This document shows positions 1 to 6,921 of a stretch of DNA of 18,333 bases, piece after piece; the stretch's first letter is position 1, and every line of letters starts with the position of its first letter. The notes under the pieces are model-generated. The model was not told where the DNA came from and did not search any database. It saw only the letters and a program-made list of their open reading frames with translations. The stretch covers positions 1-18,333 of the forward strand of contig CAYUYM010000054.1 in NCBI GenBank assembly GCA_964449305.1, written 5' to 3'. A program made the position numbers and the translations under genes. This DNA comes from CAYUYM01 sp964449305. GTDB lineage: Bacteria; Bacteroidota; Ignavibacteria; SZUA-365; CAYQST01.

Positions 1-135
1 GCATCAATGGGACCCTGGATAGGCAGGGGACCGTTCGGGGACATGACCTGGGCCTGACCCATAAACAGGGGCGTTCGGGTGGAATCCGTCGTTCCATCGG
101 GCTTTACGGGCATCAGCATCCGGATCTGACCCCGT

Positions 136-351
136 GTGGCCGGGCCCCGTCTTCGCGATCTGCGCACAACGCATTCCTCGACTGAGGGCATGGGACTGCG
201 TTCGGACGCCGGCGCCGTGCCGGGCGTCGAAGCTCCGGCGGAGGCGCATGCCGGCAAGACCCAGCCCATCAGAGTGGAGAAGAAGGTGGGCCGCAATGAA
301 CCCTGCCCCTGTGGCAGCGGCAAGAAGTTCAAGAACTGTCATGGAGTCTGA
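136..351 (+). CDS. SEC-C zinc-motif tail, probable SecA C-terminus; frame interrupted upstream
   Basis: The frame ends in a textbook SEC-C motif (GRNEPCPCGSGKKFKNCHG), the metal-binding tail that in SecA binds zinc and contacts SecB. The stretch before it, TTHSSTEGMGL, and the charged linker also look like the variable tail of a SecA protein. SecA is an ATPase of about 900-1100 residues that drives preproteins through SecYEG, so only the last ~70 residues would be here. The same frame is closed by stops at 55-57 and 127-129, and I could not recognise SecA helical-scaffold sequence in any frame of bases 1-130. It may therefore be a frameshifted or degraded secA end, a SecA tail with assembly errors, or a small free-standing SEC-C protein (GTG at 136 or ATG at 190). 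The motif is certain; the parent gene is inferred. Confidence 0.55.
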   Translation: MAGPRLRDLRTTHSSTEGMGLRSDAGAVPGVEAPAEAHAGKTQPIRVEKKVGRNEPCPCGSGKKFKNCHGV

Positions 352-404
352 TTCCCGTCGCCTCGCCGCCGCGCTTCGGACACACCGTTTCTGCGCATGA
401 GTTC

Positions 405-1154
405 ATGGTGCTGAAAGACACCAACACACTGATCTGCTCCGTCTGTGGCGGGCTCAACGACGTCCTCGACCTCCGTTGCCCGACGTGCGGAGCTGTCCTT
501 CAGGAGCGGCAACCAGTGCTGCACCTGTTTCACACCCTGTTCGGTGTGGTGGAGGCGCCAACAGCCACATTCCATCGTGTGGCCATCAGTGAGCGGAAGA
601 ACTACGTCCACTTCCTTGCGTCCCTCCTTGGCCCCGGCATCCTCACCGTGATGCTCATGGTGATCCGCGCAGGAGATCACCCGGTCGATTTCGGCGTCAT
701 TCTCCTTGCACTCGTGCTCGTGTCGCCGCTGTCCGGGTTTCTGGTGATGCCCCTGATCGCGCTGGGTCCATGGCTGGCCGGGCGCATCGGCCGCACACGG
801 GTGGGCGGGTTTCGTCGCATTCACGCCCTTCTCGCCTATGCATTCACGCCACTGGTCTGGTATGGTGTGATCATCGTCCCTCTCGCCCTCGCCATCTTCG
901 GCCCGATGCTCTTCTCATGCAACCCCTCGCCTGTCACGCTCAAACCGGCCGTGTTCTGTGTGTTCAGTGGCCTCGGCGGCCTTGCGGCGCTCTGGTCGCT
1001 CATCCTGTCGGCAGTGGCGATGAACGTCGTCCGCATCCGCCCGTGGGTGTCAATCCCGGCGCTGCTCACGATGCTCATCCTCCTCATTCTGCTGGTCCGA
1101 ATCGCTCTTGATGCGCTGGGGCCGGCCATCATCAGGTTCCTCACCACCATCTGA
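405..1154 (+). CDS. zinc-ribbon Yip1-like multispanning membrane protein
   Basis: A 249-residue protein. Residues 11-28 hold two CxxC pairs (C11/C14 and C25/C28), a short zinc ribbon likely to sit in the cytoplasm. From about residue 45 it is hydrophobic, with roughly five to six membrane segments (near 68-88, 97-122, 140-166, 181-206 and 216-238). The arrangement and the segment around GGFRRIHALLAYAFTPLVWY resemble the Yip1 family of membrane proteins, whose bacterial members mostly have no known function. The ATG at 405 has no clear Shine-Dalgarno site, but the next ATG would remove the zinc ribbon. It ends 9 bases before the NanE-like gene, so the two are probably co-transcribed. Family assignment is by overall pattern and is moderate; no function can be given. 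Confidence 0.72.
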   Translation: MVLKDTNTLICSVCGGLNDVLDLRCPTCGAVLQERQPVLHLFHTLFGVVEAPTATFHRVAISERKNYVHFLASLLGPGILTVMLMVIRAGDHPVDFGVILLALVLVSPLSGFLVMPLIALGPWLAGRIGRTRVGGFRRIHALLAYAFTPLVWYGVIIVPLALAIFGPMLFSCNPSPVTLKPAVFCVFSGLGGLAALWSLILSAVAMNVVRIRPWVSIPALLTMLILLILLVRIALDALGPAIIRFLTTI

Positions 1155-1163
1155 TATTCACCG

Positions 1164-1907
1164 ATGGACACACCACGCTCTGATTCAGGCATACCGTCCA
1201 CGGAGGCGGCACTTCTCCGCATCCGGAACGGGCTGATCGTTTCCTGCCCGACACACCCCACGGCGCCATACGAGACGCGCGAGGTGCTGGAGGGGTTTGT
1301 GCATGCCGTCATCGACGGAGGCGCGCATGGAGTGCGCCTCGAAGGTGGCGACTTCATTGCGGCGATCCGCCCGTGGGTGGATCTCCCCATCATCGGCTTC
1401 ACGCGCGGGGCCTTCGAGGATGGCGACGATCTGATCACACCGGAGATCGCGGACATCGGAGCGCTGTTCTCCGCGGGTGCGACCATCGTGGCCATGGATG
1501 TGACGCGCCGCAAGCGTCCGAACGGGCGGGACGGCTTTGAATTCCTTGCCGAGGCGCGGCAGGCCTTCCCCGGGATTCTCTGTGCCGATGTGTCGAACTT
1601 TCGTGAGGGCGTGCTTGCCGCCGAAATCGGCGCCGACCTCATCGCCACCACGTTGTGTGGGCACACGGCCTATTCGCTGCCCGGGACCTTCGAGCAACCG
1701 GACATCGAGCTCATCATGGAACTTCAATCGGCCCTGACCATCCCGATCCTGGCAGAGGGCCGCATCTGGTCGCCGGAGCAGGCGGCAGCCGCTCTCGCGG
1801 CGGGAGCCTGGGCGGTGGTCGCCGGGGCCGCCATCACCAAGCCACGCGTCATCACGGAAATGTTTGTCCATGCCCTGCATGAAGGATCGGTGGAAAAGGC
1901 CGGTTGA
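1164..1907 (+). CDS. NanE-like TIM-barrel protein (N-acetylmannosamine-6-phosphate 2-epimerase family), altered active site
   Basis: 247 residues, close to the usual NanE length plus a short N-terminal extension. Family signatures are clear: GLIVSC at 23-28, LPIIG at 74-78, MDVTRR at 111-116, ADVSNF at 141-146, ATTLCGHT at 161-168, AEGRIWSP at 197-204 and AGAAITKP at 220-227. True NanE interconverts N-acetylmannosamine-6-P and N-acetylglucosamine-6-P in sialic-acid breakdown. Aligned by eye to the Clostridium perfringens and E. coli enzymes, Asp142, Glu198 and Arg58 are kept. The catalytic lysine (Lys66 in C. perfringens) is Arg81 here, the substrate-side glutamine after SC is Pro29, and the late arginine of AITRP is Lys226. 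No other sialic-acid genes are nearby. The fold is confident; the epimerase activity is doubtful. The ATG at 1164 has no strong ribosome site. Confidence 0.8.
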   Translation: MDTPRSDSGIPSTEAALLRIRNGLIVSCPTHPTAPYETREVLEGFVHAVIDGGAHGVRLEGGDFIAAIRPWVDLPIIGFTRGAFEDGDDLITPEIADIGALFSAGATIVAMDVTRRKRPNGRDGFEFLAEARQAFPGILCADVSNFREGVLAAEIGADLIATTLCGHTAYSLPGTFEQPDIELIMELQSALTIPILAEGRIWSPEQAAAALAAGAWAVVAGAAITKPRVITEMFVHALHEGSVEKAG

Positions 1908-1924
1908 TCGAAGACATTCAGAAC

Positions 1925-1930
1925 AAGGAG
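1925..1930 (+). promoter_or_regulatory. ribosome binding site for the YqeY-like gene
   Basis: AAGGAG lies 6 bases before the ATG at 1937. It decides the start: the frame is open back to about 1904, but only the ATG at 1937 has a ribosome site and gives the usual YqeY N-terminus (MSLTERITSDL). Confidence 0.8.
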
Positions 1931-1936
1931 AACGAC

Positions 1937-2389
1937 ATGAGTCTGACGGAAAGAATCACCAGCGACCTGAGGGACGCCATGAAGGCGGGAGACAGGAATC
2001 GCATCGAAGCGCTTCGTTCCATCCGCGCGGCGATCCTCGAATTCGAGAAACGGCGTGTGGGCGCCGTCCTGACCGATGCCGACGAGCTCGACATTCTGAC
2101 GCAGGCTGCCAAACGGAGACGCGAGGCCATCGAACAATTCGACAATGCCGGCCGGACGGAGCTTGTCGCACAGGAACGTGCCGAGCTCGAGGTCATCAGC
2201 GCCTATCTCCCGGCGCAGATGAGTGATGACGAGATCGAAGCCGTGATACGCCATCGGATGAGCGAGGCGGGTGTCGATTCGATGGCCGGTCTCGGAAAGG
2301 TGATGGGGCCGGCGATGAAGGAGCTGAAGGGCAGGGCCGACGGAGCACATGTCCAGGCGCTGGTCCGGAAGCTCCTCGGAGGAGAGTGA
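1937..2389 (+). CDS. GatB/YqeY domain protein
   Basis: 150 residues, the standard length of free-standing YqeY proteins. It begins MSLTERITSDLRDAMKAGD, continues with the family pattern LRSIRAAILEFEKRR and the helical AAKRRREAIEQF, then ELEVISAYLPAQMSDDEIEAVI, and ends with a glycine-containing GLGKVMGPAMKELKGRADGA tail. The domain is shared with the C-terminal tail of the GatB amidotransferase subunit, where it contacts tRNA. The free-standing form is thought to have a tRNA-linked role but is not well characterised. The start is fixed by the AAGGAG site at 1925. Its stop codon shares bases with the mutS2 start (TGATG at 2387-2391), so the two genes are translationally coupled. Confidence 0.9.
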   Translation: MSLTERITSDLRDAMKAGDRNRIEALRSIRAAILEFEKRRVGAVLTDADELDILTQAAKRRREAIEQFDNAGRTELVAQERAELEVISAYLPAQMSDDEIEAVIRHRMSEAGVDSMAGLGKVMGPAMKELKGRADGAHVQALVRKLLGGE

Positions 2390-4764
2390 TGTCGCCCCAC
2401 ATTCCCTTCGCCGATGCGCTGGCCACACTGGATTTCCTCTCCGTTCGGAATCTTCTCGAAACGCACTGCCTGACGGGCTACGGTGCGGAGCATGTCCGCC
2501 AGCTCGAACCGTCGTCCGTGTTCGCCGAGGTCCGCGACGAGCATCTGAAGGTTCGTGAGATGATGTCGCTCGACGAGGCCGACGATCCTGTCCCGCTTGA
2601 TGTGCTGCCGGAATGCCGTGAGGCCCTCCATCGTGCGGCCATCGCCGCATCGGTGTTGTCGGCGCCGGAGATGCAGACGATCCACCTGCTTCTGGTCACC
2701 TCACGCAGGGTGCGTGCCTTCTTCGGCAAGCGGACGGAGCGCTGCCCGCTGCTCTCGAACATGGCCCACGCCCTGTTCGAGGACAAGATGCTGGAGTACC
2801 ACATCGAGAAGACCGTCAACGAGGAGGGCGAGGTGAAGGACTCCGCGAGCCGGGAGCTGCTGCACATCCGGCGGGAGCTTGTGGAGCGGTCGAGCCAGCT
2901 TCGACGGAAGATGGAGAACATCCTGAAGCGCAACGCCGAGGAGAACATCGTGATGGAGGAGATCATCACGATGCGCAACGGCCGCATGGTGCTGCCGGTC
3001 CGCGCGGAGTTCAAGCGGCAGATCCAGGGGTTTGTGCATGGCGCATCGGCCACCGGCCAGACGGTGTACATCGAACCGACCGAGACCCTGGAACTCAACA
3101 ACGAGATCACGGATTTGCAGTTCGAGGAACAGCGGGAGATCGCGCGCATCCTTGCGGCCCTCACCGACAAAGTGCGGCCCGCCGCATCGCAGCTCGTGGC
3201 GAACACCGCGATCTACGCCGAGTACGACTCACTGCGTGCGCGATCGCGCTTTGCCGCCGCACTCCCCGCCGCCATCCCCATCCTCAGGAACGCCGGACCC
3301 CTGAAGCTCTTCGGGGCGCGTCATCCGCAGCTCATCCTGCGCAAGACCCTGCGCGAGGTGGTGCCGCTTGATTTCAGCATCGGGGAGCCCGAGACCACGG
3401 TGCTCATCACCGGACCGAACGCCGGTGGCAAGAGCGTGGCGATGAAGACGACCGGTCTGCTCGCGTTGATGGTGCAGAGCGGCATCCCCGTGCCCTGCTC
3501 GGAATTCAGTGAATTTCCCGTCTACACCGACGTCCTGGTGGACATCGGTGACGAGCAGTCGGTGGAGAACGATTTGAGCACGTTCAGCTCGCATGTCCAG
3601 CGTCTGACGCGCATCATCGAGGCGGCGGGTGGGCGCACGCTCGTGCTCATCGACGAGATCGGCACCGGCACTGATCCCGCCGAGGGGTCGGCCCTTGGTG
3701 CGGCGATCCTGGAGCATCTCACCGCGACCGGGGCGCATGTGATCGCCACAACACATCATGGCATGCTCAAGGCTTTGGCGCACGAGCATCCAGGCATGGT
3801 GAACTCCGCGATGGAGTTCGATCTTGCAACGCTGCAGCCGACCTACCATTTTCGTTCCGGCCTGCCCGGAAGCAGCTATGCCTTCGAGATCACCCGCCGG
3901 CACGGCATGCGGTCCGGGATCATCGAGCGCGCGCGCACGCTGCTGGGCAGTGCGACGCACTCCCTGGAGACCCTGCTGACAGACGTGGAGCGGACCTCCG
4001 GCGAGCTCGCCACGCAATTGCGCGAGGCACGGCGGGAGCGCGCGGAGGCCGAGGCCATGCGCACCGAATATGAGCAGAAGCTCGCCGATTCACGCCGTGA
4101 AGCACGGCAGACGGTGCGGGAGGCGCTCCTCGAGGCGCAGACGCTTGTCGAGACCGCGAACAGCCGCATCGAACAGACCATACGCGAGCTCCGCGAACGG
4201 GGAGCAGAGAAGGACGCCATCAACGCCGCGAAGGATGAGGTGACGGACATCCGCACGGAACTTGAGGAGCAACTGAAATCCACGGAACCACCGGCGCCCG
4301 AGAAGCCAAAGCCATCGGGCATCGTCCGCAAGGGGTGCACGGTGATCATGATCGGCAATCCCGACGTGCAGGGCACGGTGGTGGAGGAGCCGGTGCAGGG
4401 GAAGGCGGTGGTCGTCTTTGGCAGCATGCACACACGGCTCCCGGTCAGGCAACTGGAGGTGGTGGCTGATGCGCCGGAGTCGCCTGAGAGTGTGTCGACG
4501 CATTTCGTGGACAACGAGATCCGCAACGAGATCGACCTGCGTGGGAAATACGGCGACGAGGCGGTGGAGAAGCTCGACGCCTTCCTTTATCAGGCCTACA
4601 CGGCGGGGTTGAAGCGCATTGATGTGATCCATGGGAAGGGGACCGGGGCGCTTCGCAAGCGGATCCATGCCTTTCTCAAGGACCTGCCTCATGTGGAATC
4701 GTTCCGCCTTGGAGAGTGGAACGAGGGCTCGTATGGTGTGACCGTGGTGATCATGAAGGACTGA
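2389..4764 (+). CDS. mutS2: MutS2 family ATPase/endonuclease with C-terminal Smr domain
   Basis: 791 residues, the normal MutS2 length. It lacks the mismatch-recognition domains of MutS and starts with the core/lever region (1-~330), which carries the conserved IVMEEIITMRNGRMVLPVRA and TGQTVYIEPTE stretches. The ATPase follows: Walker A GPNAGGKS at 342-349 and Walker B LVLIDEIGTGTDPAEGS with D422/E423, then a TTHHGMLKALA switch. A charged coiled-coil region (about 525-640, rich in E, R and A) precedes a basic linker. The Smr nuclease domain fills the end, with IDLRG at 715-719 and HGKGTGALRK at 748-757. MutS2 is known to suppress homologous recombination and, in some bacteria, to rescue collided ribosomes. 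GTG at 2386 is a possible alternative start; ATG 2389 is preferred because of the GGAGG at 2378-2382. Confidence 0.96.
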   Translation: MSPHIPFADALATLDFLSVRNLLETHCLTGYGAEHVRQLEPSSVFAEVRDEHLKVREMMSLDEADDPVPLDVLPECREALHRAAIAASVLSAPEMQTIHLLLVTSRRVRAFFGKRTERCPLLSNMAHALFEDKMLEYHIEKTVNEEGEVKDSASRELLHIRRELVERSSQLRRKMENILKRNAEENIVMEEIITMRNGRMVLPVRAEFKRQIQGFVHGASATGQTVYIEPTETLELNNEITDLQFEEQREIARILAALTDKVRPAASQLVANTAIYAEYDSLRARSRFAAALPAAIPILRNAGPLKLFGARHPQLILRKTLREVVPLDFSIGEPETTVLITGPNAGGKSVAMKTTGLLALMVQSGIPVPCSEFSEFPVYTDVLVDIGDEQSVENDLSTFSSHVQRLTRIIEAAGGRTLVLIDEIGTGTDPAEGSALGAAILEHLTATGAHVIATTHHGMLKALAHEHPGMVNSAMEFDLATLQPTYHFRSGLPGSSYAFEITRRHGMRSGIIERARTLLGSATHSLETLLTDVERTSGELATQLREARRERAEAEAMRTEYEQKLADSRREARQTVREALLEAQTLVETANSRIEQTIRELRERGAEKDAINAAKDEVTDIRTELEEQLKSTEPPAPEKPKPSGIVRKGCTVIMIGNPDVQGTVVEEPVQGKAVVVFGSMHTRLPVRQLEVVADAPESPESVSTHFVDNEIRNEIDLRGKYGDEAVEKLDAFLYQAYTAGLKRIDVIHGKGTGALRKRIHAFLKDLPHVESFRLGEWNEGSYGVTVVIMKD

Positions 4765-4791
4765 TCGTCACCGGTATTCGGACGTGCTGAA

Positions 4792-4822
4792 TTGCATTTC
4801 AGGGATCGATCGTGTAAGTTCC
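4792..4822 (+). promoter_or_regulatory. candidate Bacteroidota-type promoter before the biotin carboxylase operon
   Basis: The 104-base gap after mutS2 contains TTG at 4792-4794 and, 20 bases on, TAAGTTCC at 4815-4822. This loosely resembles the -33 TTTG / -7 TAnnTTTG pattern of Bacteroidota housekeeping promoters. The match is imperfect, and I place it mainly because a new transcription unit is expected here. No hairpin terminator for mutS2 is obvious in the gap. Confidence 0.25.
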
Positions 4823-4868
4823 GGACTTAGTTGGCGTCCGACAATCTCTCACATCCTTCCTTCCCACC

Positions 4869-6374
4869 TTGAGCATTCGATCCGTCCTCATTGCCAATCG
4901 CGGTGAAATCGCCGTACGTGTCATCCGCGCATGCAGGGAGATGGGCCTACGCACCGTGGCCGTCCACTCCGATGCCGACCGTGCCGCCCTGCATACGCGC
5001 ACCGCAGACGAGTGCGTTCCCATCGGACCCGCACCCTCACGCGAAAGCTACCTTGTGATGGAGCGGATCATCGCCGCCGCCCGGGACGCGGGTTGCGATG
5101 CCATTCATCCCGGCTACGGGTTTCTGTCGGAGAACGCGGATTTCGCCCAGGCCGTTGCCGATGCCGGACTGATCTTCATCGGTCCGCCTGCATCCGCAAT
5201 ACGGGCGATGGGGGACAAGACCTCGGCGAAGAGCATCATGCGCCGCCAGGGAGTGCCCGTGCTGTCGGGCACGACGGATGCGATCCAATCCGATGAGGAG
5301 GCACTGCGCATTGCTGCCGCTGTCGGCTATCCGGTGCTGATCAAGGCGGCGGCAGGCGGGGGTGGCAAGGGGATGCGTGTGGTGCATGACGAGGGCGAAC
5401 TGCTCCGTTCGGTGCACACGGCTCAGAACGAGGCGCGTCAGGCGTTCGGCAGTGACAGAGTGTACATCGAGAAGTACCTCGAATCGCCCCGACACATCGA
5501 GTTCCAGATCCTGGCCGATGCCCATGGGCGTGTGGTGCATCTTGGCGAGCGGGAGTGTTCGGTGCAGCGCCGCCATCAGAAGGTGATCGAGGAATGTCCG
5601 TCGAGCGTGCTCACCCCCGAGCTACGTGAACGCATGGGCGAATCGGCCGTGAAGGCCGCCCAAGGCTGCGGCTACATCAACGCCGGGACGGTGGAGTTCC
5701 TTCTCGACGGCGACATGAACTATTACTTCCTCGAGATGAACACGCGGCTCCAGGTGGAGCATCCGGTGACGGAAATGGTGACCGGGCTCGATCTGGTGAA
5801 GCTTCAGATTCGCATCGCCCAAGGCGTGCCGCTTCCCTTCACGCAGGATCAGGTGCTGTTCCGCGGACACGCGATCGAAGCGCGCCTGTGCGCGGAGGAC
5901 GTGACCAACAATTTCTATCCGTCGACAGGAACCATCCAGTACTACCGGCCGAGCCAGGGGTTCGGTGTGCGTGAGGATTCGGGCATCTCCGAAGGTGCGG
6001 AGATCTCGATCTACTACGATCCGATGTTCGCCAAACTCATTGCCTGGGGCGAGAACCGCATGGATGCCATCGACCGCCTCAAGCGTGCACTGCGCGAGTA
6101 CCGCATCACCGGCGTTGACACAACGATCCCGTTCTGCCTGTTTGTGCTTGAGCATCCCGACTTCGTGTCCGGGAATTTCACGATCAATTTCATCCCGCAG
6201 CACTATTCGCCCGACAAACTTCCCAAGCCTGCCGACGACGAGGTGCTGGCTGCCGTCCTGTTCGCGCTTCACCACGCCAACGGGCGATCCGCTTCTGGAG
6301 CCGTCGCCGAACACCTGGTATCAGCCGTGCCCGGCTCACGCTGGGTGCTGCAGCACAGGGGGGGGCGCCACTGA
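4869..6374 (+). CDS. accC: biotin carboxylase subunit of an acyl-CoA (acetyl/propionyl-type) carboxylase
   Basis: 501 residues; an ATP-grasp enzyme that carboxylates biotin on a carrier protein using ATP and bicarbonate. The N-terminal domain opens with IRSVLIANRGEIAVRVIRA and contains HPGYGFLSEN. The glycine-rich ATP loop GGGGKGM is at 163-169, and EMNTRLQVEHPVTE at 289-302 carries the metal-binding glutamate and the catalytic arginine. The C-terminal biotin-carboxylase domain has GHAIEARLCAED and YYDPMFAKLI. It is about 50 residues longer than E. coli AccC, which fits the longer subunits of propionyl-, methylcrotonyl- or pyruvate-type carboxylases. The start is a TTG; upstream the frame is closed by a stop at 4815-4817 and offers no ATG. 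The stop overlaps the start of the carrier-protein gene by one base. Substrate cannot be told because no carboxyltransferase is in the window. Confidence 0.93.
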   Translation: MSIRSVLIANRGEIAVRVIRACREMGLRTVAVHSDADRAALHTRTADECVPIGPAPSRESYLVMERIIAAARDAGCDAIHPGYGFLSENADFAQAVADAGLIFIGPPASAIRAMGDKTSAKSIMRRQGVPVLSGTTDAIQSDEEALRIAAAVGYPVLIKAAAGGGGKGMRVVHDEGELLRSVHTAQNEARQAFGSDRVYIEKYLESPRHIEFQILADAHGRVVHLGERECSVQRRHQKVIEECPSSVLTPELRERMGESAVKAAQGCGYINAGTVEFLLDGDMNYYFLEMNTRLQVEHPVTEMVTGLDLVKLQIRIAQGVPLPFTQDQVLFRGHAIEARLCAEDVTNNFYPSTGTIQYYRPSQGFGVREDSGISEGAEISIYYDPMFAKLIAWGENRMDAIDRLKRALREYRITGVDTTIPFCLFVLEHPDFVSGNFTINFIPQHYSPDKLPKPADDEVLAAVLFALHHANGRSASGAVAEHLVSAVPGSRWVLQHRGGRH

Positions 6375-6883
6375 TGAAATTCAAGGCGATTCTCGACGAT
6401 AAAAGCATGGAGATCACGCTCGATGAGCGGGCGCGCATTGCGGAGGTGGACGGCATGGAGCACCGGTATCAGCCTGTGCACTCCGCCGGTCTGCATCACA
6501 TGATCCGTGTGAACGACCGCCTGCATGAAGTCATCCCCATCACCATCGATGGCGCAGAACCGGGGGAGCATGCCATGCTGGTCAACGGGCATCATGTCCG
6601 CCTGCGCGTGCTCGACGCACAGGCGGCGGAGGAGCAGGCTCTGGCAGCCACCGTGGGACATGTGCACAAGGCGGCGGTGGTGAAAGCCCCGATGCCCGGC
6701 AGGATCATCGCCATTCACGCCTCCGTGGGTGATGCAGTGAAAAAGGGCGATGGCATCGTGACGCTTGAGGCGATGAAACTGGAGAATGAGATAAAGTGCC
6801 CGACGAACGGGACACTGAAGGCGCTCCACGTCACCGTGTCGGATGCGGTGGAGAAGAACGCCCTCATTGCGGAAATCGAATGA
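6374..6883 (+). CDS. biotin carboxyl carrier protein of acyl-CoA carboxylase
   Basis: 169 residues. The last ~70 form a biotinyl/lipoyl domain: KAPMPGRIIAIHASVGDAVKKGD followed by the biotinylation motif EAMKLEN, with the biotin-accepting lysine at 135 and about 34 residues after it, as in typical carriers. Residues 1-80 form an N-terminal domain rich in beta strands, like that seen in carriers of propionyl-CoA carboxylase or oxaloacetate decarboxylase type rather than the Pro/Ala-rich AccB of E. coli. It accepts CO2 from the upstream biotin carboxylase and hands it to a carboxyltransferase encoded elsewhere. The ATG overlaps the TGA of the biotin carboxylase gene (TGATG), so the two are translated together and probably in equal amounts. 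Confidence 0.93.
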   Translation: MKFKAILDDKSMEITLDERARIAEVDGMEHRYQPVHSAGLHHMIRVNDRLHEVIPITIDGAEPGEHAMLVNGHHVRLRVLDAQAAEEQALAATVGHVHKAAVVKAPMPGRIIAIHASVGDAVKKGDGIVTLEAMKLENEIKCPTNGTLKALHVTVSDAVEKNALIAEIE

Positions 6884-6908
6884 CGGTCATGTCATCAACA
6901 ACATCGAG

Positions 6909-6914
6909 AAGGAG
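6909..6914 (+). promoter_or_regulatory. ribosome binding site deciding a GTG start
   Basis: AAGGAG sits 7 bases before GTG 6922. The frame is open far upstream (ATGs at 6880 and 6889, and beyond into the carrier-protein gene), but only this start combines a ribosome site with a clean signal peptide. Confidence 0.7.
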
Positions 6915-6921
6915 AGTCCTG

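Noticed and set aside
836..1666. Minus-strand open frame spanning the Yip1-like and NanE-like genes
   Set aside because: Serine/arginine-rich, motif-free product crossing two well-supported plus-strand genes.
1305..3043. Short repeated string GGGGTTTGTGCATG in the NanE-like gene and mutS2
   Set aside because: Only two copies, both inside coding sequence, in different protein contexts; most likely chance.
6796..6921. N-terminal extension of the FadL-like gene into the biotin carrier gene
   Set aside because: It would bury the signal peptide inside the protein; GTG 6922 has AAGGAG and gives a standard signal sequence.
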